NCBI GenBank assembly: GCA_937897325.1
Contig: CALCOY010000034.1
Span: 16,101 to 80,100, forward strand
Length of the DNA stretch: 64,000 nucleotides
DNA from: an uncultured Shimia sp.
GTDB lineage: Bacteria; Pseudomonadota; Alphaproteobacteria; Rhodobacterales; Rhodobacteraceae
Direction of reading: 5' to 3'
Shown one piece after another: positions 19,477-27,998 of this stretch. The number at the start of each line of letters is the position of its first letter. Position 1 is the stretch's first letter. Position numbers and translations under genes: made by a program. The notes below the pieces were generated by a model. That model was given only the letters and a program-made list of their open reading frames with translations, was not told the DNA's origin and did not search any database.

Positions 19477-20604
19477 ATGGCCGCATTGCTTGAACATGTG
19501 GACCCGAACGGGTTGGAAGAATTTTCGGTGGTGTTTACCGACCGGTCGCTCAACCACATGAGCGGTGCGTTTCAGCAGGTCATGAACGACATCTCATCCA
19601 TGCTCAAAGAGGTTTACGCGGCGGATGCTGTTGTCATCGTGCCGGGTGGTGGGACCTTTGGCATGGAAGCCGTGGCGCGGCAGTTTGCGCGGGACGCAAG
19701 CGTGCTGGTCGTTCGCAATGGCTGGTTCAGCTATCGCTGGTCGCAGATTTTCGAAACTGGCGGGCTGACCGCCAAGACAACCGTGCTGAAGGCGCGTCAG
19801 AGGGGCAATGTGTCCCCGTCGCCTTTTGCGCCGCGTCCGATTGATGAAGTCGTCGAGACCATCCGTGAGGAAAAGCCCGACATGATTTTTGCCCCGCATG
19901 TGGAAACCAGTGCGGGCGTGATCCTCCCTGACGAATATGTAGCGCAGATGGCCGAAGCAGCGCATGACGTGGGTGCGCTGATGGTTCTGGATTGCATCGC
20001 CTCGGGTTGTGCCTGGATCGACATGCGCAAACTGGGCGTCGACGTCTTGATCTCTGCCCCGCAGAAGGGATGGAGTGCCTCGCCCTGTGCGGGCCTTGTC
20101 ATGCTGTCGGACCGTGCGGTGGCGCGGATGGGTGAGACCCAATCTGACAGCTTTGCGATCGATCTGGGCAAATGGCACCAGATCATGCAGGCCTATGAGG
20201 GCGGCGGGCACGCTTATCACGCGACGATGCCGACGGATGCCCTGCGCGATTTCCGCGACACGATGATCGAGACGCGCGACTTCGGCTTTGACAAGCTGAA
20301 GGCCGCACAATGGGCACTGGGCGATGCGGTGCGCGGTATGATGAAGGAGAAGGGCGTCGTGTCGGTGGCCGCAGACGGTTTCGGTGCGCCCGGTGTGGTG
20401 GTCTGTTACACGGCTGATCCCGAGATCCAGACCGGCAAACGCTTTGCGGCGGAAGGCATGCAGATCGCGGCGGGGGTGCCGCTGCAATGCGATGAGCCTG
20501 CGGATTTCCGGACATTTCGGTTGGGGCTTTTCGGGCTGGACAAGCTTTATGACGTTAACGGCACTGTGAACCGCTTGCGCCGAGTGGCCGATCAGGTGCT
20601 GTGA
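19477..20604 (+). CDS. Class V (fold type I) PLP aminotransferase
   Basis: A 375-residue PLP enzyme of the alanine-glyoxylate/serine-glyoxylate aminotransferase group. The Schiff-base lysine is K197 in SAPQKGWSAS; PGGGTFGMEAVARQF near 50 binds the cofactor phosphate, and MVLDCIASG contains the aspartate contacting the pyridine ring. Such enzymes transfer amino groups between small amino acids and glyoxylate or pyruvate; the exact pair cannot be read. It follows two Lrp-type regulators. Its last 13 bases overlap the 3' end of the convergent Nudix gene. Confidence 0.87.
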   Translation: MAALLEHVDPNGLEEFSVVFTDRSLNHMSGAFQQVMNDISSMLKEVYAADAVVIVPGGGTFGMEAVARQFARDASVLVVRNGWFSYRWSQIFETGGLTAKTTVLKARQRGNVSPSPFAPRPIDEVVETIREEKPDMIFAPHVETSAGVILPDEYVAQMAEAAHDVGALMVLDCIASGCAWIDMRKLGVDVLISAPQKGWSASPCAGLVMLSDRAVARMGETQSDSFAIDLGKWHQIMQAYEGGGHAYHATMPTDALRDFRDTMIETRDFGFDKLKAAQWALGDAVRGMMKEKGVVSVAADGFGAPGVVVCYTADPEIQTGKRFAAEGMQIAAGVPLQCDEPADFRTFRLGLFGLDKLYDVNGTVNRLRRVADQVL

Positions 20605-21302
20605 TCAAGCGGTGAGGTGCCGCGCAGGCGGAGGAAGAGATTTTCTTCCTCGTTGTTCTTGAAGTAGGGCACGCTGTCGGGGGGCGCCGTTTCGGTAACG
20701 CGGGCCTGAATTTCGCTGAGAACAACCTCGGTTATGAAGGGCATATCAAAGGCGCGCGCTTCGGCCAGTGGGACCCATTGCAGATGTGAAAGCTCGTCGG
20801 AAGCGGCGGAGAAGTCGTCCGGGTCCGAGGCAAGGGCGCCCGCGTCAATCAAAAAGAACCGCGCATCGAACCGGCGAGGTCTGCCCGGTGGAGTCAGCGC
20901 GCGGAACACGAATTGAAGAGCTGATGGGTCGGGGACGTGACCCGTTGCCGCAAAGGCGGCCCAATCGGGGGGGGGAGGGCCGGACCATGCACCGGGTCTG
21001 CCCAGAACCAGACCAGTTTCCTCGAAAAGTTCGCGAATGGCAGCGGCGGCGAGAGCTGCGGTCAGGCCCGTTTCGCTGTCTTCGGTCAGACGGTGCGCGC
21101 AAGGATCCGGCACGGGTGCGGCCAGCGGGATACGGGCGTCACCTGCATCCACAGCGCCACCCGGAAAGACGAACTTGTTGGGCATGAAGACCGCCTGCGC
21201 GCCGCGCTGGCCCATCAGGATGCGCGGTGTGGTCATGCGGTCACGCAAAACGATCACCGTGGCGGCGTTTCGTATGGCGGTCTTGTCGGCTGGATTGGTC
21301 AC
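20592..21302 (-). CDS. Nudix hydrolase (NudL/CoA-pyrophosphatase-like)
   Basis: A 236-residue Nudix protein. The box is complete in its core, AAAIRELFEETGLVLG, near residues 86-101, and a PNKFVFPGGAVDAGD strand precedes it. The length and N-terminal RDAATVIVLRD-like start resemble the NUDT7/NUDT19-type family acting on CoA derivatives. It starts at GTG with no strong Shine-Dalgarno and follows the DUF983 gene by 28 bases, so the two are probably co-transcribed. It overlaps the aminotransferase tail-to-tail. Confidence 0.85.
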   Translation of the reverse strand: MTNPADKTAIRNAATVIVLRDRMTTPRILMGQRGAQAVFMPNKFVFPGGAVDAGDARIPLAAPVPDPCAHRLTEDSETGLTAALAAAAIRELFEETGLVLGRPGAWSGPPPPDWAAFAATGHVPDPSALQFVFRALTPPGRPRRFDARFFLIDAGALASDPDDFSAASDELSHLQWVPLAEARAFDMPFITEVVLSEIQARVTETAPPDSVPYFKNNEEENLFLRLRGTSPLDHST

Positions 21303-21330
21303 GTCTGATACCCCGGTGTCTTGTCAGGGA

Positions 21331-21732
21331 TCAGCGCTTGCCAAAGCCTCCCATCTCGCGGGCCCATTGAAACCCTATGATTGCCCCTTTGAGGCGAGGC
21401 AAAAGGTAAAGCGAGAGCCCCACACATCCAACAGCAAAGATTGTGAAGAGCACAAGAGGCTCTGGCCGCCACGCCACAAATACGATGTGCAACAGCGGGG
21501 CCATGAGGTGTCCGACGATCAGGATGGTCAGGTAGGCCGGGCCGTCATCGGCCCGGTGATGGTGCAGTTCTTCACGGCAGACGGGACAGGTGTCGCGGAC
21601 TTTGAGATAGCCTTTCAGGATGGGGCCATTGCCGCAACTCGGGCAGCGCCGCCGAAAGCCGCGCGCCATGGCGGGCCAGAGCTTGCGACCTGTGTCTGCG
21701 TCTTCATCACATGTTGTTTGATCTTGGGCCAT
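21331..21732 (-). CDS. DUF983 family membrane protein
   Basis: A 133-residue protein with a zinc-ribbon-like start (RCPSCG near 29-34 and DTCPVC near 48-53) followed by two transmembrane helices (about 70-90 and 95-113). This arrangement is that of DUF983, which is widespread in alphaproteobacteria and often linked to cytochrome oxidase or Nudix genes. The function is not established to my knowledge. It precedes a Nudix gene on the same strand. Confidence 0.85.
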   Translation of the reverse strand: MAQDQTTCDEDADTGRKLWPAMARGFRRRCPSCGNGPILKGYLKVRDTCPVCREELHHHRADDGPAYLTILIVGHLMAPLLHIVFVAWRPEPLVLFTIFAVGCVGLSLYLLPRLKGAIIGFQWAREMGGFGKR

Positions 21733-21911
21733 GGAATCCTCACTGCCACTGGCGCGTTCATGCGCCTTTTGGCGGCTGATAGAAAGAGGCGTGGCCGGTC
21801 TTGCGTCCGGATGTCGCGTGTCCAGGCATTTTTTTACGACGGAATTGCGCAGCCGCTCCGTTCAACCTGCATCGAAACAAAAACGATGGTTGAATGACCA
21901 AGGAGATGGAA

Positions 21912-22340
21912 ATGAAACGTGGTAAGGTCATAACATATTTTGTGGCAATGAGCATCGGTCTGGGCCTTCCGGCATTGGCTCAGACAGACAAGGGAGTCAC
22001 ATTTCAGCTGCTGGATCGGGACGGCAACGGAGAGCTGACCCCGTCGGAAATGGAGCGCATGCGCGTGGTGCGCCTGCAGCAGATGGACACGGATGGTAAT
22101 GGCGCGATCAGCAAGGCAGAGATGGTTGCGGCCACACAGGCCACAGCCGAAAGCCGGGCAGACCGGATCTTTGCGCGGCTTGATGCGGATGACAATGGCG
22201 AGATCTCGGCTGAAGAGATCGAAGCGCAGGCGCAGCGGGGCCGCGGATTTCGGCGCATAGACGCGGATGGCAACGGCACGATTTCCGAAGAGGAATTCGC
22301 GCAGGCCCGTGAAAAGATGCGTGACCGCCGCCGTCCCTGA
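21912..22340 (+). CDS. Exported EF-hand calcium-binding protein
   Basis: A 142-residue protein with a signal peptide (MKRGKVITYF, a hydrophobic stretch, cleavage near ALAQT) and four EF-hand loops in pairs: DRDGNGELTPSE, DTDGNGAISKAE, DADDNGEISAEE and DADGNGTISEEE. All loops keep acidic residues at positions 1, 3, 5 and 12, so four calcium ions could bind. It was placed at the third in-frame ATG because AAGGAGATGGAA precedes it. It lies just before an ECF sigma factor operon and probably acts in the periplasm. Confidence 0.9.
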   Translation: MKRGKVITYFVAMSIGLGLPALAQTDKGVTFQLLDRDGNGELTPSEMERMRVVRLQQMDTDGNGAISKAEMVAATQATAESRADRIFARLDADDNGEISAEEIEAQAQRGRGFRRIDADGNGTISEEEFAQAREKMRDRRRP

Positions 22341-22402
22341 CACAGACCATGCGCGCCCGCGGATTGATCGAATGGTCCGCGGGGCGTTAGGTGGATGGCA
22401 GG

Positions 22403-22993
22403 ATGGATATGCCTTTCGACGCTTCAGATGCCGAAACGGATGATGCGCTTCTGGCGCGTTATGCCCGCGGAGATGCAGCAGCCGCGCGTGCCTTGACAGC
22501 GCGGCTTGCGCCCAAGGCGTTTTCGCATGCCTTGCGCGTTCTGGGCGACCGGATGGAGGCGGAGGATGTCGCGCAGGACGCGATGATGCGGTTGTGGACG
22601 ATCGCGCCGAAATGGCGAGCGGGGGAGGCGAAAGTGTCCACCTGGCTTTACCGAGTGACGGCCAATCTGTGCACGGACCGTCTGCGTCGCGGGGGGCGTG
22701 CGGGCCCGGCTTTGGACGACATTCCTGAGCCGGAAGATCCGATGCCGGGCGCCGATGCGCGGTTGCTGGCAGCCTCACGCGCTGAGGCCATCAAGGCGGC
22801 GCTGCATGGCTTGCCCGATCGTCAAAGGCAATCCATCGTGTTGCGACATTTCGAGGGCCTGGCAAATCCGGAGATCGCCGAGGTCCTCGGGATCAGCGTA
22901 GAAGCTGTGGAAAGCCTGACGGCGCGGGCCAAACGCGCTTTGGCAGCGGCCTTGGGCCCGATGAAAGATGCACTGGGATACGAAGATGGCTGA
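22403..22993 (+). CDS. ECF-type RNA polymerase sigma factor
   Basis: A sigma-70 family protein of about 196 residues with region 2 (EDVAQDAMMRLW, then a WRAGEAKVSTWLYRVTANLC helix) and region 4 (LPDRQRQSIVLRHFEGLANPEIAEVLG). Regions 1 and 3 are missing, as in ECF factors. Alternative starts are a GTG 12 bases upstream and an ATG six bases downstream. It overlaps the next gene by eight bases. The two following small membrane proteins look like its control partners, and the EF-hand and heavy-metal-sensor-like neighbours suggest a metal or envelope signal. Confidence 0.9.
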   Translation: MDMPFDASDAETDDALLARYARGDAAAARALTARLAPKAFSHALRVLGDRMEAEDVAQDAMMRLWTIAPKWRAGEAKVSTWLYRVTANLCTDRLRRGGRAGPALDDIPEPEDPMPGADARLLAASRAEAIKAALHGLPDRQRQSIVLRHFEGLANPEIAEVLGISVEAVESLTARAKRALAAALGPMKDALGYEDG

Positions 22994-23339
22994 TAAAACG
23001 GACCTGAACGACCAGCAGATCGACGCGGCGCTGGATGAGGCTGCACTTGAGCACGCTCAGCCCTCAGAAGACTTCATGCAGCGTGTGCTGCGCGATGCCC
23101 TTGCCGAGCAGCCGCATCCGAATGTTGTAGCCCCCCCGACCACCCGGTGGTCTTTCTGGCAGGCCTTTGGCGGGTTCGGCGGGCTTGTGGCGGCCACATG
23201 TGCGGGCTTTGTGATCGGGATCAATCCGCCGGATTTCATCCAGACGCAGTTTGAAGCAGCCGTTTATGGATCGGCGGCCGGGCTTTCGGATTACGGCGCA
23301 AGTGTTTCGGCCTATGGCTGGGACCAGGAAGAGGAATAG
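22986..23339 (+). CDS. Small single-pass membrane protein, candidate anti-sigma factor
   Basis: A 117-residue protein with an acidic N-terminal cytoplasmic part (TDLNDQQIDAALDEAALEHA), one transmembrane helix (about 65-82, GGFGGLVAATCAGFVIG) and a short periplasmic tail. It lacks the zinc-binding HxxxCxxC motif of ZAS anti-sigma factors. Position directly after and overlapping the ECF sigma gene is the main argument for an anti-sigma role. I do not recognise the family by sequence. Confidence 0.6.
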   Translation: MADKTDLNDQQIDAALDEAALEHAQPSEDFMQRVLRDALAEQPHPNVVAPPTTRWSFWQAFGGFGGLVAATCAGFVIGINPPDFIQTQFEAAVYGSAAGLSDYGASVSAYGWDQEEE

Positions 23340-23342
23340 AAG

Positions 23343-23837
23343 ATGTCGGACGGCGCTGCGCAGAAAAAGGGCACACCGCTTTGGGTCAAGATCGGATTTG
23401 GTCTGTCGCTTGCACTAAACCTGATGATCGTGGGTCTGGTCGCGGGCTTTATCCTGCGCGGCGGCCCACCCTCTGGCGGCCCGGTCGGGGCGAGTTATGC
23501 GGCCCCCTATGTCAAGGCGCTGTCACGCGAGGATCGGCGCAAGATCTTTAGGGCCGTCCGTCGGGATGGTGCCGAGCGACCCGTTTCAAGCCGGCGGGAG
23601 CGCCGGGCGCGTTACGATGAGATGGTCGTGGCGATCCGGGCGGAGCCGTTCGTGCCGGGCGGCGTGCAGGCCATTCTCGAAACGCAGCGCACGGAAGGGC
23701 TGACGGTGCAATCGCGCATGCAGGCGGCCTGGCTGGAGCACTTACACCAGATGACGTCGGCCGACCGGCAAGCCTATGCGGATCGGTTGGAAGAGACTTT
23801 GGCAAGGAACGGACGCGGCAAACCGCGGAAAGAGTGA
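23343..23837 (+). CDS. Periplasmic heavy-metal-sensor-like protein
   Basis: A 164-residue protein with one N-terminal transmembrane anchor (about 14-38, WVKIGFGLSLALNLMIVGLV) and a helical, arginine- and glutamate-rich periplasmic domain typical of the CnrR/ZraP-like heavy-metal sensor family. Metal-binding histidines are few (WLEHLHQM), so metal sensing is uncertain. It is the third gene of the sigma factor operon and could be a periplasmic co-inhibitor, as CnrX is. The stop abuts the stop of the convergent PleD-like gene. Confidence 0.7.
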   Translation: MSDGAAQKKGTPLWVKIGFGLSLALNLMIVGLVAGFILRGGPPSGGPVGASYAAPYVKALSREDRRKIFRAVRRDGAERPVSSRRERRARYDEMVVAIRAEPFVPGGVQAILETQRTEGLTVQSRMQAAWLEHLHQMTSADRQAYADRLEETLARNGRGKPRKE

Positions 23838-25235
23838 TCAGGCGGCGGGGCGGCCCAGCGTCACCCGATTTCGACCTTGGGATTTCGCATCATAAAGTGC
23901 CTTGTCCGCCCGCCCGACCAGTTCTTCCGGTTTCGGAAGAGGCGCGGTTTTGTCCAGTTTTTCAGGATCGCAAACGGTCATGCCGATCGAGACGGTGACC
24001 TCGATCTTTTCATTGAGCCCCGAGATTTCAAAGGGTGTGTCGCCGATCACCGAGCACAGACGGACCGCAGCGAGGCGCGCATTCATCAGTGATATGCCCG
24101 GCAGGATCATCAGGAATTCTTCGCCGCCCAGCCGAGCAACCGTGTCGACGCCGCGCACATTCTCGCGCAGGCGTTCTGCCGCTTCGATAAGGACTGCGTC
24201 ACCGACACTGTGCCCATAGGTGTCATTGATGCGCTTGAAATGGTCGAGATCGGCCACCATCACGGCAAAGGTCTTGCCGGATTGAAATGCGCGTTCGGTC
24301 ACGCGGGCCAGATGGGGCAGGGCGTAGCGGCGGTTGTGCAGGCCGGTCAGCGGATCGCTGACGGCCGCCTCAAGACCGGTGCGGACGGTTGCGCGCAATT
24401 GGTCCCCAAGGCGTTTGCGGTGCAGCATCGCCTTGAGCCGCAAGGCCATTTCTTCGCGGGTTCGCAATTCCGGCATCAGGTCGTTCGCCCCCATGTCGAG
24501 CGCTTGCGTCGCCCAAGCCGGATCGCTTTCCGTCTCAACCACGAGGATCGCCGCATAGCGCGTGGCGGGCTGGCTGCGGATCATCGCCAAAAGTAGCTGC
24601 ATCTGCTGGCGGTTCTGCGGTGTTGTCAGCAGAACGAAGGCATCTGGCGCCGTCTCGGTCGGGTCTTCGGAAAAGGCATGGGCGGGACCGCTGGCCAAAA
24701 GCTCGGCATCAATCAGATCGTCCAGTCCCCGGGCGAGGGTTTTGCCATCAGGCACGTCGGTTGAAATCAGCGCGACGCGCGCGCGGATGGTGAAATCGGT
24801 GCTTTGTTCGGCAAATCCAAGCGCGCGGGTCGTGTCATCGCGCAGCTCCCATTCCGAGGCGGAGGCATAGGCCCGGATCAGGCTGCGCACCCGCGCCAGA
24901 AGAAAGCTGTCATTGAAGGGTTTGATGATAACATCGTCCACACCGGCAGATAGCAGCCGCAGCCGCTCGTCATCGGCTACCGCATTGTCGATGGCAAGGA
25001 CCGGCACCTTGCCGCCCAGATTGACCTTGTAGAGCTTTCTGGCCAGTTGTGCAGCATCCCCGTCCGGCAGTGCCGCGGTGGTGAGGATCAGATCGGGCAG
25101 GTAAGATCCGGCAAGTGCTACGGCTTGACCAAGTGTTCCGGCCTGCCGCACCTCGTAATGCGCGGCGGCAAGTTTGACCCGCAACGAAATCCTGTTCGTC
25201 GCAATCTGGTCAACGATAAGGATCTTGCCAAGCAT
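23838..25235 (-). CDS. PleD-like diguanylate cyclase with degenerate receivers
   Basis: A 465-residue protein in the REC-REC-GGDEF order of PleD. The GGDEF domain is intact: DPLTGLHNRRY, DLDHFKRINDTYGH and active-site GGEEF near residue 370, with the inhibitory I-site RGVD five residues before it. The first receiver opens KILIVDQIATNR, but the phospho-acceptor position 53 is threonine (DLILTTAALPDGD) instead of aspartate, and the acidic pair is DQ. The second receiver lacks a clear acceptor too. Cyclic-di-GMP synthesis should therefore not be switched by phosphorylation in the usual way. Start chosen at MLGKILIVD. Confidence 0.9.
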   Translation of the reverse strand: MLGKILIVDQIATNRISLRVKLAAAHYEVRQAGTLGQAVALAGSYLPDLILTTAALPDGDAAQLARKLYKVNLGGKVPVLAIDNAVADDERLRLLSAGVDDVIIKPFNDSFLLARVRSLIRAYASASEWELRDDTTRALGFAEQSTDFTIRARVALISTDVPDGKTLARGLDDLIDAELLASGPAHAFSEDPTETAPDAFVLLTTPQNRQQMQLLLAMIRSQPATRYAAILVVETESDPAWATQALDMGANDLMPELRTREEMALRLKAMLHRKRLGDQLRATVRTGLEAAVSDPLTGLHNRRYALPHLARVTERAFQSGKTFAVMVADLDHFKRINDTYGHSVGDAVLIEAAERLRENVRGVDTVARLGGEEFLMILPGISLMNARLAAVRLCSVIGDTPFEISGLNEKIEVTVSIGMTVCDPEKLDKTAPLPKPEELVGRADKALYDAKSQGRNRVTLGRPAA

Positions 25236-25332
25236 TGACGATCCTCTGCCCTTGTCGAAAAGTGTCGCTATCTGGTATCCGCCCCAAGGCGTTAACAAAG
25301 CGTTTCAAGCCCTCCGAAAAGCCGACCGTCAC

Positions 25333-25617
25333 ATGCCTTATACGCAAGAATCCGCTGAAACCCTGGCGCTGCGCGCCCTAGCCTGGCTGATAACGCAGGA
25401 GGAGCTTCTGCCGGTCTTTCTGGGCTCGACCGGCGCAAGCGAGGCCGATGTGCGTGCGGGGGCCTCCGATCCCGCATTTCTGGGGGCGGTGCTTGACTTT
25501 CTGATGATGGATGATGCCTGGGTTGTGGCGTTCTGCGATACGCAGGCGGTCTCATACGACCAGCCACAGGCGGCCCGTGCGGCCTTGCCGGGTGGGGATC
25601 AGGTGCATTGGACATGA
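25333..25617 (+). CDS. DUF3572 family protein
   Basis: A 94-residue acidic helical protein, opening MPYTQESAETLALRALAWLI, that matches the small alphaproteobacterial DUF3572 family. The last residues run into the next gene: the stop overlaps the HAD hydrolase start (ATGA). The conserved pairing with PleD-type cyclases upstream in alphaproteobacteria is familiar to me, but the function is unknown. Confidence 0.75.
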   Translation: MPYTQESAETLALRALAWLITQEELLPVFLGSTGASEADVRAGASDPAFLGAVLDFLMMDDAWVVAFCDTQAVSYDQPQAARAALPGGDQVHWT

Positions 25618-26330
25618 CCGCCATCCGGGGGATCATCTTTGACAAGGATGGTACGCTTTTCGATTTCGGGGCGACGTGGGAGACTTGGGCGCATGGGTTT
25701 CTGCTCCGGCTGACCAATGGGGACCGTTCGCGCGCCAAACGCATTGGGCTCGACATCGGCTATGACACGACGCGCCGGAGGTTTGACCGCGACAGCGTCG
25801 TGATCGCGGGAACGCCGGATGAGGTTGCAGCGGCCCTGCGATCCCATTTCGGGGATCTGGATCATGCTGCCGTTCTGGATTTGATCAACGATGAAGCCAA
25901 AGAGGCGCCGCAATCCGAGGCAACACCGCTGCAGCCGCTTTTGCAGCGTTTTCGCGACGATGGGATCGCCCTGGGAGTGGCGACAAATGATGCGGTGGAA
26001 CCCGCGCTAACCCATCTGCGTGCGGCAGGTGTCGAAACGTTTTTTGACTTCATCGCAGGTTTTGACAGCGGATACGGTGCGAAACCCGCGCCCGGGCAAT
26101 TGCAGGCCTTTTGCAGCGCAACCGGCCTGCCCCCTGAAAGCGTGATTATGGTGGGCGACAGCCTCCATGATCTGCATGCGGGGGATGCGGCCGGGATGCG
26201 GCGGGTTGGCGTTCTGACAGGCTTGGCCGATGAAGATACGCTGCGGCCATTCGCGGATGCGGTCCTGCCGCATATCGGGCATCTGCCGGACTGGATTGCG
26301 GGGCAGCGGGAAGGCCTGCCCAAGCCCTGA
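25614..26330 (+). CDS. HAD family phosphatase (phosphoglycolate phosphatase-like)
   Basis: A 238-residue haloacid-dehalogenase hydrolase. Motif I is FDKDGTLFDFG near residues 9-19 with nucleophile and acid/base aspartates, motif II is GVATND, and motif IV is VMVGDSLHDLHAG, so the catalytic set is complete. The family dephosphorylates 2-phosphoglycolate and related small phosphates. The ATG overlapping the DUF3572 stop was chosen. Confidence 0.87.
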   Translation: MTAIRGIIFDKDGTLFDFGATWETWAHGFLLRLTNGDRSRAKRIGLDIGYDTTRRRFDRDSVVIAGTPDEVAAALRSHFGDLDHAAVLDLINDEAKEAPQSEATPLQPLLQRFRDDGIALGVATNDAVEPALTHLRAAGVETFFDFIAGFDSGYGAKPAPGQLQAFCSATGLPPESVIMVGDSLHDLHAGDAAGMRRVGVLTGLADEDTLRPFADAVLPHIGHLPDWIAGQREGLPKP

Positions 26331-26424
26331 CATCGAAAACGACAGGATGCGTCGCAAATGGGTGCGCTCCCTTGGCCGAACATGCGGATTGATCACCATG
26401 TTCGCAGCGCAAAGGAGACCCTTC

Positions 26425-27987
26425 ATGACCGAACTCGCCACCAGACGCCGGTCGCGTGGCGGCGGACGCGCCGGTGCCGCTGCCCGACGGGGCAGCGCCG
26501 TGATCGAACAGATGCCTTGGAATCCACCTGTCAACATCGACCGCCCGGTCGAGCCGTTGACCGAAGAGGGTGTGACGGCGATCCATGATGGTGCCATGCG
26601 GATTCTCGAAGAGATCGGGATCGAATTTCTGAACCCTGAGGCGCTTGAAATCATGCGCGAAGCGGGCTGTACCATCGACGGCGAGAATGTCCGCATGGGC
26701 CGGGACTTCGTGATGGAGATGCTGGGCAAGGCGCCGTCGTCCTTCACGCTGACCCCGCGCAATCTCGCGCGAAAGCTTACGATCGGAGAGGGTCATATCC
26801 TTTTTGGCAATGTCTCCTCTCCGCCGAATTACTGGGATCTTGAGCTTGGTCGGAAGGTGCCGGGCACGCGGGTGCAATGTCAGAACCTTCTGAAGCTCAC
26901 GCAGTATTTCAACTGTATCCATTTCGCGGGCGGCTATCCGGTAGAGCCAGTGGATGTGCATGCTAGCGTGCGGCATCTGGATGTCCTCTTCGACAAGTTG
27001 ACGCTGACCGACAAGGTCATGCACGCTTATTCGCTGGGCAAGGAACGCGTCGAGGACGTGATGGAGATGGTGCGCATCGCGGGCGGGTTGAGCCATGAGG
27101 AATTCGAGGCGACACCGCGGATGTACACCAACATCAATTCGACTTCGCCCTTGAAACACGACATTCCGATGCTGGACGGCTGGATGCGATGTGCCCGGCG
27201 CGGGCAGGGCTGCGTTGTCACCCCGTTCACACTGGCAGGCGCCATGGCGCCTGTAACGATGGCCGGAGCCGTGGCGCAATCGCTGGCCGAGGGGCTGTCT
27301 GCCATCGTTCTGGCGCAATATATCCGGCCCGGCACGCCTTGTGTGATCGGTACGTTCACCTCGAATGTGGACATGAAATCGGGCGCGCCTGCTTTCGGCA
27401 CGCCGGAATATATGCGGGCGACTCAGATGACCGGTCAGCTTGCCCGGTTCTATGGGCTTCCTGTCCGCTCATCGGGTGTCTGCGCGGCGAATGTCCCGGA
27501 CGGACAGGCGATGTGGGAAACTTCGAACAGCCTGTGGGCGGCGGTTCAATCTGGCACCAACATGGTCTATCACGCCGCCGGTTGGCTGGAGGGCGGGCTG
27601 ATCGCCAGCCCCGAAAAATTCATCATGGATTGCGAGATCCTGCAGCATATCCAGCGCTACATGGATCCTGCCCTGACGGCCACGGGGACCGATGAGATCG
27701 CACTGGATGCGATCCGGTCCGTGGGCAAGGACGGGCATTTCTTCGGGATCGAACACACGCAGCAGCGCTACACCACAGCGTTCTACCAGCCTTTCCTGAG
27801 CGACTGGAAAAACTACGAAGGTTGGGAGGCCGCAGGCGGTGTGTGGACGCAAGAGCGCGCGCATTTGATGTTCAAGGAGATCATCGGCGGCTTTGAGGCA
27901 CCTTACATGGATCCGGCGATCCGCGAGGAACTTTCGGCTTTCGTGGCCAAGCGCAAGGAAGAGGGCGGGGCACCCACGGATTTCTGA
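26425..27987 (+). CDS. MttB-like trimethylamine/glycine-betaine methyltransferase family protein
   Basis: A 520-residue corrinoid-dependent methyltransferase family protein. The N-terminal basic stretch RRRSRGGGRAGAAARRGSA precedes the barrel, which includes LTEEGVTAIHDGAMRILEEI and SNVDMKSGAPAFGTPEY. No in-frame amber codon is read through, so it belongs to the non-pyrrolysine branch that includes glycine-betaine methyltransferases. These proteins demethylate quaternary amines together with a corrinoid protein, which is not visible in the window. A Shine-Dalgarno AAAGGAG precedes the chosen ATG. It ends 11 bases from a convergent TetR gene. Confidence 0.85.
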   Translation: MTELATRRRSRGGGRAGAAARRGSAVIEQMPWNPPVNIDRPVEPLTEEGVTAIHDGAMRILEEIGIEFLNPEALEIMREAGCTIDGENVRMGRDFVMEMLGKAPSSFTLTPRNLARKLTIGEGHILFGNVSSPPNYWDLELGRKVPGTRVQCQNLLKLTQYFNCIHFAGGYPVEPVDVHASVRHLDVLFDKLTLTDKVMHAYSLGKERVEDVMEMVRIAGGLSHEEFEATPRMYTNINSTSPLKHDIPMLDGWMRCARRGQGCVVTPFTLAGAMAPVTMAGAVAQSLAEGLSAIVLAQYIRPGTPCVIGTFTSNVDMKSGAPAFGTPEYMRATQMTGQLARFYGLPVRSSGVCAANVPDGQAMWETSNSLWAAVQSGTNMVYHAAGWLEGGLIASPEKFIMDCEILQHIQRYMDPALTATGTDEIALDAIRSVGKDGHFFGIEHTQQRYTTAFYQPFLSDWKNYEGWEAAGGVWTQERAHLMFKEIIGGFEAPYMDPAIREELSAFVAKRKEEGGAPTDF

Positions 27988-27998
27988 CAGCCAAGGCG

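Noticed and set aside
26425..27987. Pyrrolysine-containing MttB
   Set aside because: The frame is uninterrupted and no internal TAG is read; it is the non-Pyl branch.
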